This document shows positions 23,351 through 34,582 of a DNA stretch of 64,000 bases, piece by piece. The DNA comes from Calliphora vicina (Eukaryota; Arthropoda; Insecta; Diptera; Calliphoridae): assembly GCF_958450345.1 (NCBI RefSeq), contig NC_088783.1:57450395-57514394 (forward strand), read 5' to 3'. Every line of letters starts with the position of its first letter. Within the stretch, counting starts at the first letter, position 1. Under the pieces are notes generated by a model. The model saw only the letters and a list, made by a program, of their open reading frames with translations. It ran no database searches and was not told where the DNA came from. The position numbers and the translations under genes were made by a program.

Positions 23351-25439
23351 ATGTATGTTTAGGCAATTGTAAAACTTGAAAAAATGTATTCATTTTTATT
23401 AGAAATAAAATTTCCAAATTATTATTTTGAAAATGTCTTATTTTTGAGAAAATTTCAGCAATAAAAACATAAGTTTGATGCCAAATTTATTGAGAATTCA
23501 TAAGTAATGTTTATTAGATATCAAACAATTTTCGAAAAATATGGAACTAAATTAAAGGAAATTAATATGTTTCCAAGCGTTTGAAATAACTTTTAATTAA
23601 ACAAATTTGTTTATAAGGATTTAATTATTATTACACATATGATTGTATATAAATAAGTATATTGTACAAATTTGTATTTCCACATAACACGTGGTTGTAG
23701 AGTAGAGTTTAGTTGTTGTTTTTAATGCTGCTGCTATTGTTGTAATTATTGTTTTTATTATTATTATTGTGACCAATAATAGTAATAATAATAATATCAT
23801 TTTGCAGTTTATTTACAAGTTTTGTTTTTGTATTTTCATAAAATGAGTACTAGTAAAAATGTTTTCTTTTTTGTTTTGTTGTTATGTATTGTTAAATATG
23901 TTGTTATTGTTGGGCTGTTTTTTTGTTGTTGTTTATTATTATTATTGTATTTTGTGATTCAATGTCAATGTCATTTCCATTGGTAACCCAGTGATAATAT
24001 GAGCAGAAACGTCAAAAAAAAATAAGAAAAATAAAAGCAGCAGCAACAACAACATAAAACTCTTATATTAACAATGTGCCTTTGCAACTTTTTTTTATTT
24101 TCTTTTATGTGTTTTTTTTTTGTGTTGTTGTACATATTTGTATAAACGAATATACTACACTTTTTGTCGGTTTTTTTTATTCGTTTGCTTTTCTTTTATT
24201 TATTTGACATCATTATTTGTCTTCAGACATTTTTTTCCTCTTCATATACACATATTTTCCTACATTTACACAAGTATGTAAGTTTGTAAGTATGTAAGTG
24301 TTTAACAAAAAAAAACTTTTCTTAAAATATGTATGTTTAAGTGTATGTTGTGTTTTACATGCATACTTTTGTGTACGTAGACGTACTTACTTTTTTTCTT
24401 TTTGTTTTGATTTGTTTTGTTGTGTTTTTTTTTTGTACCGGCTTCTGAATGTAAAAGAAGAAAATTTACTACTGGGTATTAATGTTGCCAGATTTGATGA
24501 TTTATCATCATATTACGGAGAATTTTCAATGGGAAATGAATGGCCTCTTAACAATTTTAAGATGTTTCCAGTAAATTGCTTATTTTTTTGAATAGAATTA
24601 TGCTAATGCATGCCAAATGTATGTACGAATTTAAATAATATATAAAATATAATTTAATAATCTTAAAAAAATGACTCATTTTAGCTATGTAACAAATATA
24701 ACCAAACTAAAGTTAAATTAAGAAGCCTTACATGACTTTAAACTAGTAATAGTCATAGAATTTCCTTAAATTTCTTTCTTGTGTTGTGTTGCAAACAGTT
24801 TTCTATTGAAATTATATATCTACATGCGTTTTTTTTCTTTCATTCATATAACCACTTCTTTTTCTGATAATATACAGAATATCAATTGATTTCTTTCGAA
24901 TATTGTTATAATTTCCCTAACAGAGAAAGGAAACAGAAATACTTCTAATTGAATTGATAATCCCCCCGAAATATGTGCACATTATTTAAAGCAATCTACA
25001 ATTACGTTGTCCACAACACATGTTGCAGTTTTGCTTAATATTCTTGAAATATTTTAATATATTATTTGTCTTTTAAACATGTGAATATTATGAATATTAT
25101 GACAAATCGATTTTACTTTATAATGTGTGTTGTGCTCAAGTGCATGTGTATAAAATTAATCACAGACATTTTATTTTATTGATTAATTTTTGATAAATTT
25201 TCTTTAAATAAACACAAAAAGAAATTATCAAATTTTAGTATGTATTTATAACAACACACAGTCTTATCAGCAACATTTATAGATAATAATTTAATTATAT
25301 AAATCAGAGAATTGTATTTATAAAACACACATATTGCTCAGGGGGAAAATTAAATATTTTGAATATGAATAAGTGCTAATTAAGGCACAACAATGAAACA
25401 AAAAAATCTCCAATTTTGATAGTAAATTATTTAGATTAT
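23351..25439. other. AT-rich intronic DNA without recognised features
   Basis: Contains TTG/TTA microsatellites (23700-23960) and GTATGTAAG repeats (24275-24300). An open frame at 24298-24591 is phenylalanine/cysteine rich and T-run driven, and is not supported as a gene. Confidence 0.55.
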
Positions 25440-27330
25440 GATTCCATTATATAGTAAAAGACTGAGAGAGAAAAATGACACAAAATTTTATTTGGAGGAA
25501 AATTTTCAGTCAAAACCTAAAAAATGTTCAGACATTTTCTCTAATGAAATGGAGAAAATTTAAAAGAAAATATTTATGTCATGATATGAAAATGTTCTCT
25601 AAAGAAAATTATTATGTCAAGACATAAAACTACTTTTATGTCAAGACATAAAAATTTGTCTCTAAAGGAAATTTAAATGTCATAAAATAAAAATTTTCAG
25701 TCAAAACATAAACGATTCAAAATACAACAAAACTTTGTCATAAACAATTTTTAATATTTCCCATTTCTTGCAAATGTTATGTCAAAAAAATAAAGTAAAT
25801 ATTTATGTCAAGACATAAAAAATATTTATTTTAAGGTATGAAAATGTTATCTAAAGAAAATTTAATAAAAATTAAAAAATTTAAAAAAAAATGTTTAATG
25901 TCAAGACATTAAAAAATTTTCCCTAACCCCCTGTCTATACTTGACAAATTTTTATCATGATAAACGTCAAAATGGTTGTCAAGATAAAAAATTATCAGGT
26001 ATAGTCTCCATTTATTAGTATTATTGCTTCGTTATGACAAAATTCATAGTGCTTTTGCTAAGACAACTTTGTCTTGACAACAAATGTTATTTATTGTTAT
26101 GATAAATATTTGTCAAGTATAGACAGGGGGTAAAGAAAATATTTATATCATGACATATAAAATTCTCTATAAAGAAAATGATCATGTCTAAAAATAAACA
26201 ATTTTCTCTTATGAACATTTTTTGCAAAAACATAAAATTGTATTTAAAGAAATTATATATGTCAAGACATAAAAAAGTTCTATAAAAAAACAATTTGTGA
26301 AGATAAAAAAATGCTCCATATCAAGACATAAACATTTCCTCTAAAGAACATATTTCTATCAGAAAAAGAACATTTTTTATGTCAGGAAATTTTCAAATAT
26401 TTATATATTATCTATGTTAAGATATAAATGAATTGCTTTAAACAAAATGTATACAAATTTCTATCTAAAGAAAATATATATCTCAAGACATAAAAAATTA
26501 TATCTAAAGAAAATATTTATATCATAACATATAAAATTTGCTTTCTGTCAAGCATCAGATATAAATGTCAAGATATAAACAATTTTCTCTTATGAAAATT
26601 TTTTGTCAAAACATAAAACGTTTGTATTTAAAGAAAATGTTAACGTTAAGATATAAAAAAGTGCTATAAAGAAAAAAATTATGAAGACATGAAAAAATTC
26701 TACATATCAAGATATAAAAATAACCTCTAAAGAACATTTCTACATCAGAAAAATAAAAATGTTTATGTCAAGACATCAAAAATGTTCTTCAAAGAAAATA
26801 TTTATAACATGACCTATAAAGATAATAATGATCTTTTCAAGATATAAACAATTTTCTCTTATGAAAATTTTGTGTCAAGACATAAAATGTTATAAAGAAA
26901 TTATGTATGTCAAGACAATAAAAAAGTTCTATAAAAAAACGATTTGTGAAGACATAACAAATTTCTCCATATCAAGACATAATAATTTCCTCTAAACAAC
27001 ATTTTTATATCAGAAAAAGAAAAATGTTTATATCAAAATATAAAAATGTATCAGGTATAACCAGGGAGTAAAGAAAAATGTTTATGTCAAGACATAAAAA
27101 TTTGTATCTAAAAAAAATTTATGTCAAGACATAAAAATTTTATCCAAAGAAATTTTTTTTGTTTTTTTTTTATTTACAAGTCATACAAAATGTCCTCTAA
27201 AGATAATATTTATGACATGACATAAAAGATGTTCTTCGACAAAGAAATTATTTATGTTAAGACATACAAATTAGCTTCAAAAGAAAATGTTTCTGCTGAT
27301 ATATAAAAATAAAAACTCTTCCCGCTCTCT
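25440..27330. repeat. Array of TTATGTC-AA-GACATAA dyad repeats, block 1
   Basis: Degenerate tandem units of roughly 35-45 bp combining CTAAAGAAAATGTTTATGTC and AAGACATAAAAATTT. The core TTATGTCAAGACATAA is an inverted repeat with a 2-nt centre, so each unit could form a small hairpin. Dozens of variants are visible. The block is interrupted by a MITE at 25927-26130. Confidence 0.75.
25927..26130. mobile_element. MITE, 204 bp, CCCCCTGTCTATACTTGACA ends, TAA duplication
   Basis: The left end CCCCCTGTCTATACTTGACA is mirrored by TGTCAAGTATAGACAGGGGG at the right. Subterminal ATCATGATAA/TTATGATAAA also pair. It is flanked by TAA on both sides (25924-25926, 26131-26133). A 3-bp TWA duplication is characteristic of PIF/Harbinger elements, so I infer that superfamily. 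There is no coding capacity. Related copies lie at 48030, 55273 and 58755. Confidence 0.8.
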
Positions 27331-27691
27331 AAACAAAGTTTATATAAAATTAAGCCAAAGTGAAGAATGATAAAAAAAATTACTCAAGTGTGGGCAATAG
27401 ATCTAGATTTGGTTTGTTTTTAAGCATATTTCATTTATTTTTGTACTAGGTTTCGTTAAAAGGGATGTTATTACGAATTTATAGAGAAATTTGTATGGCT
27501 TGACGGAAAACATTCAATAAAGAATGATTTCATGATTGAAAAAGCCCTATAAAATGAATTTTAAAATCATTTAATGTTGGAAAATTTTGATTTCGTGACA
27601 GAAAATATAGCCTGCTTTATATTATCGGCAGAAAATTTTTAATTTTTTGTATCAAAATTTGTCAATTCTTGCTCTCGACACAAACCCCCTG
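27331..27691. other. AT-rich intronic DNA without recognised features
   Basis: No gene, repeat or element end is seen between the dyad array and the next inverted-repeat element. Confidence 0.5.
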
Positions 27692-27926
27692 TTCCGTAAA
27701 TCGAATCTGAGTAATGTTTTCGATTCTAAATGAATTCACACGATTTATTGTTCTGTAAATCGAATCCACATGATATACTCATTTTCTTTTCGAGTACACA
27801 ATCCTCTTTTAATGTACAAAATTGTGCGATCTGCAGATCAATCTGTCAATTTCGTTTTTCAAAATCGTTCGATTTGCAAAACGTCAATTTCCTTTTTGAA
27901 GACACTCTATTTCCAGAACAGGGGCG
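27692..27926. mobile_element. Short inverted-repeat element (MITE-like), ~235 bp
   Basis: The left end CCCCTGTTCCGTAAAT pairs with ATTTCCAGAACAGGGG at the right (14 of 16 positions). CGATTTATTGTTCTGTAAAT occurs internally as a second partial copy of the end. No convincing target duplication is seen. An open frame across it has no recognisable product. Confidence 0.55.
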
Positions 27927-29589
27927 AAAATATTCAAATCTTGTCAGAAATTGTTCAAATCTTAGTGAACCATTTAAAACCATTTCTGATATATTGATTT
28001 ATTCCCTATCCCTAAATCCATCTTTTAAAACTAACTCAAATAACAGCTCCTCTTGCAACCTGTTGTCAAATTAAAAAATTATTTCATATAAAATACACAT
28101 GTGCGCGCGGTGATTGTTTAAATTTTAAAACATTCTAGGTATGTAGTCTGTCTAAACAATCATAAAATACGTTTGACTATAAATAAATAAAAAAATAAAT
28201 AATAGAAGAAACATGTTGACGACGACGACATCATTTATAGTTTATCGCTATAATTTACATTATACCGGCATATTTTATTATCATATTTCTAACATTATTT
28301 GTTGTGTTTATCAAACAAAAAAAAACAGCCACCAACCACCAACAAAAAATGTGTAATTGAATCCATAGAATAATATAGAATAGAATATGCCAGCCAAGTA
28401 AATTCCATAAATAAAATAAAACAATTCATCCATATTTTTTTTTTCTTTTACTACATACTTCTACTCTCCTACTTTCCCCTACATACAAACATACATATGT
28501 ACATTTGATTGTAACAGCTGTTGCGCTTTCTGCTGGTACAACAAAATGTGAACACACTGTTTTTGTTTGAATACTGGGGAAGCAAACAAACAAAAAAAAT
28601 TAAATAAAAACTACTGATAAGGAATTGTATACACATGTGCTTTTTTTAAGGTTTCGCCAAAACACTCAGACATACCATACCTACGACTCAATCGAGAAGA
28701 ATTTTAATGAAAAAATGTGTTTCAAACTAATTTAGAAACAGAACTAAAATGTGTTATCAATAATTGGCTGGCGCAATATGTTTGATTGGAATGTTAATGT
28801 ACAATAGTTTGTACTCGTATGCCAGTGATGGTATAGTAAGATTAATACCAGCAGTTAAGTAGTATTTAGTTCAAGAGATATGATTTTGTTTAAAATTTAT
28901 TTATACTCTCAGTTATTCTGTACCAACAGCAGCATTCTGCCTCAGCGTTCTTTAGATACATGAACATTATTTATGTCCTGACAATATGTTTTTATTTAGA
29001 CTGAACATGTTTTATGTCCCAACAATCGTTTTCTGTCAAGCCATACACATTTTGTCAAGTCTCCTCAATTGTCTGTCCATACATTCAAATTTTATGTCAA
29101 GAAATCACATAATGTTACTAAAATTAGTTTTATAGGAAATTTCAAATATGAAATCATTCTTTATTGAAAATTTTCTATCAAGACATAAACAATTCTGTAT
29201 AAATTCGAAATTACATCTCTTTAAACGGAACCCTGTGAAAAAAATAAATAAAATGTGCTTAAATATAAACCAAATCTAGGTCTATTGCCAACACGTGAGT
29301 AATTTTTACAGTTTTTACAGTTTAACAAATTAAATGCTTTAGAAATGAAACGTGTTTTAATTATTTATGATGGACAATGATGATTTGTGTATGAATGGAA
29401 CTAAAACAAATCATAGGGAAAATATTGAAATTTTTAAATAAAATATAAACAAATAAGAGTGTTTTATACCGCTAAACCGAATCTTAAATACTTTTCAACA
29501 AATTATACTACTCCAAGATAAAGATTGAAAATATTTTTTGGTAAATAAAAATAATTTTTGGATTTTTTTAAAATTTTTTTTTAATTTGT
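27927..29589. other. AT-rich intronic DNA with faint dyad-repeat relics
   Basis: Mostly unremarkable. Between about 28960 and 29200, scattered TTTATGTCAAGA-like words look like decayed units of the arrays on either side, suggesting blocks 1 and 2 were once continuous. Nothing else is supported. Confidence 0.5.
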
Positions 29590-31000
29590 TTTGTCAGACA
29601 ACGTTATATCCAGATATAGTAATACCAAGACAAAGTTATGTCAAGACAAACTTATGTCAAGACAATTAAATTTATATCTCAGCCATTTGAGACCCGATTT
29701 ATTGTTATATCAATCATGTTTGAAAATTATTTTGGAGCTTCGAAAAGTAGATTTCAACAGACAGACAAAGAATATACGATCCAGAATATATAATTAATGG
29801 CGGGAGCAGAACATTTTTATATTGGAAAATGAAAAATTTTTATGTCAAGACATGAAAAATTTTTTTAAAAAAGATTTCCTTTAATGAAAATTTATAAAAA
29901 AAAATGTATCTAAAGAAAATGTTTATGTCAAGATAAAAATGTTAAGACATAAAAAAGATTTTCTTTAAAGAAAATGTTTATGTCAAGTGATAAAAGCAGA
30001 ATTCCCTCTAATGATTTTTATATCAGAAAAAGAAAAATGTTTATGTCAAGACATGAACATTTTTCTGTAAGGCAAATGTCAAATATTTATGTTTATATAA
30101 AGATATACAATATTTCCTTTAAAGAAAATGTTTAAAAAAATTTATCTAAAGAAATGTCAAGACATAAAAAATTTTGTCCAAAGAAAATGTTTATGTTAAG
30201 ACATAAAACTTTTTATCTAAAAATAAAATTTACTTCAAGACATACAAAATTTACTCTAAAGATTTTTATATCAAAAAAGAAAAATGTTTATGTCAAGACA
30301 TGAACAATTTTCTGTAAGGCAAATGTGAAATATTTATGTTGTGTATATTAGATACACAAGATTTCCTTTAAAGAAAATGTATAAACAATTTTATCTAAAG
30401 AAAATTTTTATGTCAAGACATAAATGTTAAGATATAAAAAAGATTTCCTTTAAAGAAAATGTATACAAAAATGTATCTAAAGAAAATATGTATGTCAAGA
30501 TATAAAACATTTTATCTATCGAAAAAATGTACGTGAAGACATAAAATTTCCTCTAAAGATTTTTATATCAGAATATGAAAAATTTTTATGTCAACACATT
30601 AAATATTTTCTGTAGGTCAAAACTCAAATATTTATGTTTATCTTAAGATATATTTATGTTAAGACATAAAACATGTTTTATGTCAAGACAAATTTCCTCT
30701 AAATATTTTTTTATATCAGAAAAGAAAAATGTTAATGTCAATACATGAACAATTTTCTGTAAGGCAAATGTAAAATATTTATGTTTATGTTAAGATACAA
30801 AAGATTTCCTTTAAAGAAAATGTATAAACAATTTTATCTAAATAAAATATTTATGTCAAGACATAAAACATGTTATCTAAAGAAAATGTTAAGACATACA
30901 AAATGTCCTCTAAAGATAATATTTCAGCAGAAACATTTTCTTTTAAAGCAATTTGTATGTCTTAACATAAACAATTTCGAAAAGGGAAAATTATAAAATC
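29590..31000. repeat. Array of TTATGTC-AA-GACATAA dyad repeats, block 2
   Basis: Same family as 25.4-27.3 kb. It also shows a longer repeat of about 240-300 bp: TTTTATATCAGAAAAAGAAAAATG, ATGTCAAGACATGAACA, TTTTCTGTAAGGCAAATGT recurring near 30010, 30255 and 30710. This is a higher-order organisation on top of the short unit. No coding potential. Confidence 0.75.
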
Positions 31001-31600
31001 CAGAAAATATATTTGAAGGGGGGGTAGCAAATGAATTTGGAAAACACTCAAGAAAACGAGCGAATTATTTTCGAAACAATCTTAGAATCCTAAAATAAGT
31101 ATAAATAAACCATCATTTAAACATTATTTATCAGCAAATTTAAAGCCAAATATTAAATTAGAGATTATTATAAACGTGAAAAAAGGAATATTCCTAGAAC
31201 CGAATTACCGCATTCGTGATCTAGTCAAATTGATACGAAAGAAGCAAATTCATTCACGAATGCAGTAATTCGTTCAGTGAATATTATGTGAAACATAAAA
31301 CAGCAGAGCCTATAAGTAGATAAGTAGAAATAACCTGAAAAAGAGTGAGTTAAATACAAATATGAATAATGTTTGCTAGGTTGATTTGAGAATCCAAAAC
31401 CAATCTATAAAACGCATAGTTTTTATCACTACAATTTGAAAGTATGTAGTAGACACAAACACAACAACTTTTGATGCATTTAAAATGTATAATAAATAGT
31501 TTAATAGTAAAAATAGAAAAATGTATGGAATATTTAAGGATTTCTTTCAGTGCATTAAAAGGATTACAAACAAAAATCTAAACAAACTTGTATGTAATTT
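31001..31600. other. AT-rich intronic DNA with one hairpin
   Basis: A short inverted repeat, GAATTACCGCATTCGTGA (about 31203) against TCACGAATGCAGTAATTC (about 31253), one mismatch, spans about 31203-31271. It could be a small element relic. Nothing else is seen before the Dsp1 exon. Confidence 0.45.
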
Positions 31601-31888
31601 TCAAAGAAAATCAAGTTGTCCAGAGTTTTGGAGTAACCCCAATGAAAGGCGTGTTGATGTTATTAGTTGTAAAAGTATTAAATATGGGACACAATGATAC
31701 AACAGACACAAAAAAAAAACAGTAAAGTAGGTGGAAACATACAAAAGAAATGGAAGAACAAAATCATGTATGATGAAAGGGACTGAGAGGACTCGAGGTA
31801 AGGAAGGAAAATGTGAACCAAGGGCCAAGGCAGGGGAACAACAACACAAAATGTGAAAATGTAAAAGAAACAAAGAAGTGAAACTTAC

Positions 31889-31994
31889 CGCATTTGCTTG
31901 CTGTTGCTGCTGCTGTATTTGCTGTTGTTGCTGCTGCTGTTGTTGCTGTTGTTGTTGCTGCTGCTGTTGTTGCTGCTGTTGCTGCTGCTGTTGT

Positions 31995-32025
<31 letters not shown>

Positions 32026-32614
32026 GCTGTTGTTGCTGCTGCTGCTGTTGTTGCTGTTGCTGCAATTGGGCGGCTGTATTAGCATCGATTTGTCCTTGAT
32101 TGGCTGCCGAATACCACCACTGGGAACCGGGTACCGCAGCAGCTGCGGCGGCCTGGGCCATATTTAGGCGATAGTCGTAGGCGGGTGTGCCGGCTGCATT
32201 CGATGTCGCCACAACTTGGGCCATTGTGGTGGCTGGATTTGGAAAACTACTGGCCATTTTGTAGGTGAACAATTGTTGGGTGCCCACGCCGGACGTTGTG
32301 TTGGCGTTGTTTTGATGCGCTTGCTGTTGATTCTGTTGGACGACAACTTGCTGTTGTTGCTGCTGATGCTGCTGCTGCTGTTGTTGCAATTGTTGTTGTT
32401 GCTGGACAGCAGCGGCTGCGGCAGCGGCTTGTTGTTGTTGCTGTGCAACCAATTGTTGCTGATAATGTTGTAAAGTTTGCTGATCAATTGTTTGTTGTTG
32501 TTGTTGCTGTTGTTGTTGGTGTTGTGTAGCAGCCGCAGCGAGTGCGCCTGGCCACCATAAGGCAGCGTCGGCAGCAGTCGCTTGGCGTTGACCCCAAGCG
32601 CTGTGTTCTGACAT
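31889..32614 (-). CDS. Dsp1: Dsp1 glutamine-rich N-terminal coding exon
   Basis: This exon encodes the N-terminal transactivation-like part of Dorsal switch protein 1, an HMGB-family nuclear protein that acts as a Dorsal corepressor and in Polycomb recruitment (family knowledge). Recognition rests on LFTYKMASSFPNPATTMAQV, YDYRLNMAQAAAAAAVPGSQ and WWYSAANQGQ, which match Drosophila Dsp1 as I remember it. From ATG at 32614 the exon gives 242 codons (MSEHSAWGQRQ...) and ends in phase 0 at a GTAAGT donor (31888). A second isoform enters at an internal CAG acceptor: 32479 begins Q-T-L-Q-H-Y, continuing MEHFHQIQ from the exon at 53.1 kb. The C-terminal end is Q48-I-Q6-ANA. The two HMG boxes are not in the window. 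GC content is far above that of the surroundings. Confidence 0.93.
31899..32062 (-). repeat. CAG/CAA polyglutamine tract in Dsp1
   Basis: 48 consecutive Gln codons (32062 to 31919), one ATA, then six Gln codons. CAG and CAA are mixed, which limits pure-repeat slippage. The remembered Drosophila protein has a shorter tract (about 20-25 Q) at the same place. Other reading frames through it (poly-Cys, poly-Leu, poly-Ser/Asn) are artefacts. Confidence 0.9.
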
Positions 32615-34442
32615 AATAATTTTCTGAGGTCTCTTTTGTTTTCTTTTCTCTATACTTTTGCTTGTAATTTTATCGCTTAAAGACTAAAAAACCCGCAAAC
32701 GCGCAAAAGTAGGTGGGTGGTAAGGGGGTTGTATATTTATTTTTTTGTTTGTTTTTAAATTGGAAGTGGAATTTGGAAGTATGGTAACGAAAATGTTTAA
32801 AATTAAAGTAAAGATCAGGAAAATTATTCACACGATTCCAACCAACAGAATCAAAACAAAAAAAAGTGAGGTTAGTTTTAATGGAATTGTTGCTGTTGTT
32901 TGTTGTAAACAAAATTATTATAAATAAATCTATTTTATTTTATAAATTATTAAAGAAGTTTTCACTTGTTTTCTTGTAGATTTATTTGATTATTTAAGTT
33001 TTAATCTCTTAATTAAGTTGCTGCTGTTATTATTGTTGTACTATGTTGTTGTTGTTGTTTTGCTGTTACTAATTGCTGGGGTACTAATTCTGGTAGTACA
33101 TTTTTGTTAAGTTAGTAACTTTGTCGTTTTATTTGTGTTATTATATTTTTGTGTTTTATAATTATTATTTGTCACTAATAGTAAACTCCTTAGCATGGGC
33201 ATTAGTTGAAATTTTTGTATTAATTTTATTACTATTTTAACAAATTTTATTTATTTTATTATGTTTTATTTTAACACTTTTCATTAATTTTCTTTCTTTT
33301 AATTTATTTTTGGCTTTTCATTAATTCAGACGCGCAGGTATCTATTTCTTGTTACTCTTTTATGTATGTTTTTAGCTATAAATTTAGGTAAAATTTTATT
33401 TATTTTAAAGGTTTTTAATTTTTAAAATTTAATAGAACGAACGAAATTTAATAAATTAAAAAAAGAAACTACTTTTGCAGCCGCCATTAAATTTTCAACA
33501 ACACAGAAAAAAGGGGGAATTATAGGAAAACACACAAATTTTATGTACCACAGACAGACGTCAATGATGGTATATGACAACAGCCAAACGTTGTTGCTTG
33601 TTCATTTTGGTTTTTTCGTTCGTTTTTCTGTTTCTTGTTTCCTATATTAAATACATGTGTTTGTTAGTTTGTTTGTTACTGTGTTTGTTGTTGTTCTTCT
33701 TGATGTGTGGTTTGTCTGTTCTGTTCTGTGTGCGTGTTTGTTTGTGTGATGCAAAAAGGGAGAATATAGAAAAAAAACAGGAGAATTCTGTTTTGTTTTG
33801 TACCTTTGACAAGGAAGAAGAAGTACTAACCGTCAAAATGTAGTCCTTTAAAGATACCAGATCGTTTTGTTATGGTTTAATGTACATATTTAGTTTAAAG
33901 ATCATACGTTTTAATTTAAAATTGCAATTTTATTAAATAAAGTTAACTGAATTTTTATTATTAAATATTTAATCAGGTCCTTGAAATTATCTAATGTTTT
34001 TAATATTTCTTAATAATTGGCTAAATTTATCCAAATGGCAACTTTTTTGCAGAAAATATTTAAAAAAAATGAGAAATTCTTTTAAATGTTATAGAATTCT
34101 GGATGTAATTATTGAAATTAATATTTTATCAAACTAAAAACAAGAGAAAATATTAAGCTTTATAAAATATTGAATACAGGCGGTATTTATTTAAATTAAA
34201 ACTGTATGAATCCCATAAAATGTGTTCAGCCACTCAAATGGTCTATATAAAATTGTATCCTTATTGTACTGATTTGTATAACGAATACAAATTTATTCTT
34301 ATTTAAACTTCGAAAAATAAAGAACTAAAATTCATTAAATCCAATCCTTCAGTCCAAGGTCAGGTCCTTTGATTTTTAAAGTTATATCAAAACAACGTTA
34401 TATTAATACAAAGTTAAATCAATTAAATTGAATTGAATAAGT
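32615..34442. other. Likely 5' UTR and promoter area of the proximal Dsp1 isoform
   Basis: Immediately upstream (minus strand) of the MSEHSAWG start. AT-rich with TTG/CAA microsatellites (33020-33060, 33680-33700). No TATA box, initiator or upstream exon can be assigned with confidence. Confidence 0.4.
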
Positions 34443-34582
34443 GGGGAGCCGCAGAACAAAAAGTGCTTTTTCGAATTTTTTTAAAAAATTGATTTTTTGA
34501 TATTTTTATATTTGGGTTAAAATCTTCTAGGAAAAATCAATTTTTGAATTTTCAAAAAAGTACCTTTTGTTTGCGGCTCCTC
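34443..34582. mobile_element. MITE, 140 bp, GGGGAGCCGC ends, AAGT duplication
   Basis: The left end GGGGAGCCGCAGAACAAAAA pairs with TTTTGTTTGCGGCTCCTC at the right. Inner ATTGATTTTT/AAAAATCAAT also pair, so most of the element folds back. It is flanked by AAGT on both sides (34439-34442, 34583-34586). Superfamily not assigned. Confidence 0.65.

Larger units (their letters stand above)
1..31888 (-). other. Dsp1: Dsp1 intron downstream of the glutamine-rich exon (continues past the left edge)
   Basis: The intron begins on the minus strand at 31888 with a GTAAGT donor right after the Gln-rich exon. No minus-strand sequence resembling the Dsp1 HMG boxes is visible between here and position 1, so the acceptor lies outside the window and the intron is at least 31.9 kb. 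It holds TTCGAA-rich arrays, an 8.4-kb Foldback-like element, dyad arrays and MITEs, each listed separately. The assignment is inference from the donor and the missing downstream domains; a very short exon could have been overlooked. Confidence 0.75.

Noticed and set aside
24298..24591. 97-codon ORF
   Set aside because: Driven by T-runs, rich in Phe/Cys, no recognisable motif and no plausible splice context.
28082..28510. tRNA-like or small RNA gene
   Set aside because: No cloverleaf or A/B box combination could be recognised here or elsewhere in the window.
31601..31888. Continuation of the Dsp1 reading frame beyond ANA
   Set aside because: A clean GTAAGT donor sits at 31888, and the following residues are hydrophobic and low-complexity with no Dsp1 similarity; this is intron.
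31878..32530. Plus-strand and alternative-frame ORFs of poly-Cys, poly-Leu, poly-Val/Ala and poly-Ser/Asn
   Set aside because: They are shadow frames of the CAG/CAA repeat encoding Dsp1 polyglutamine.
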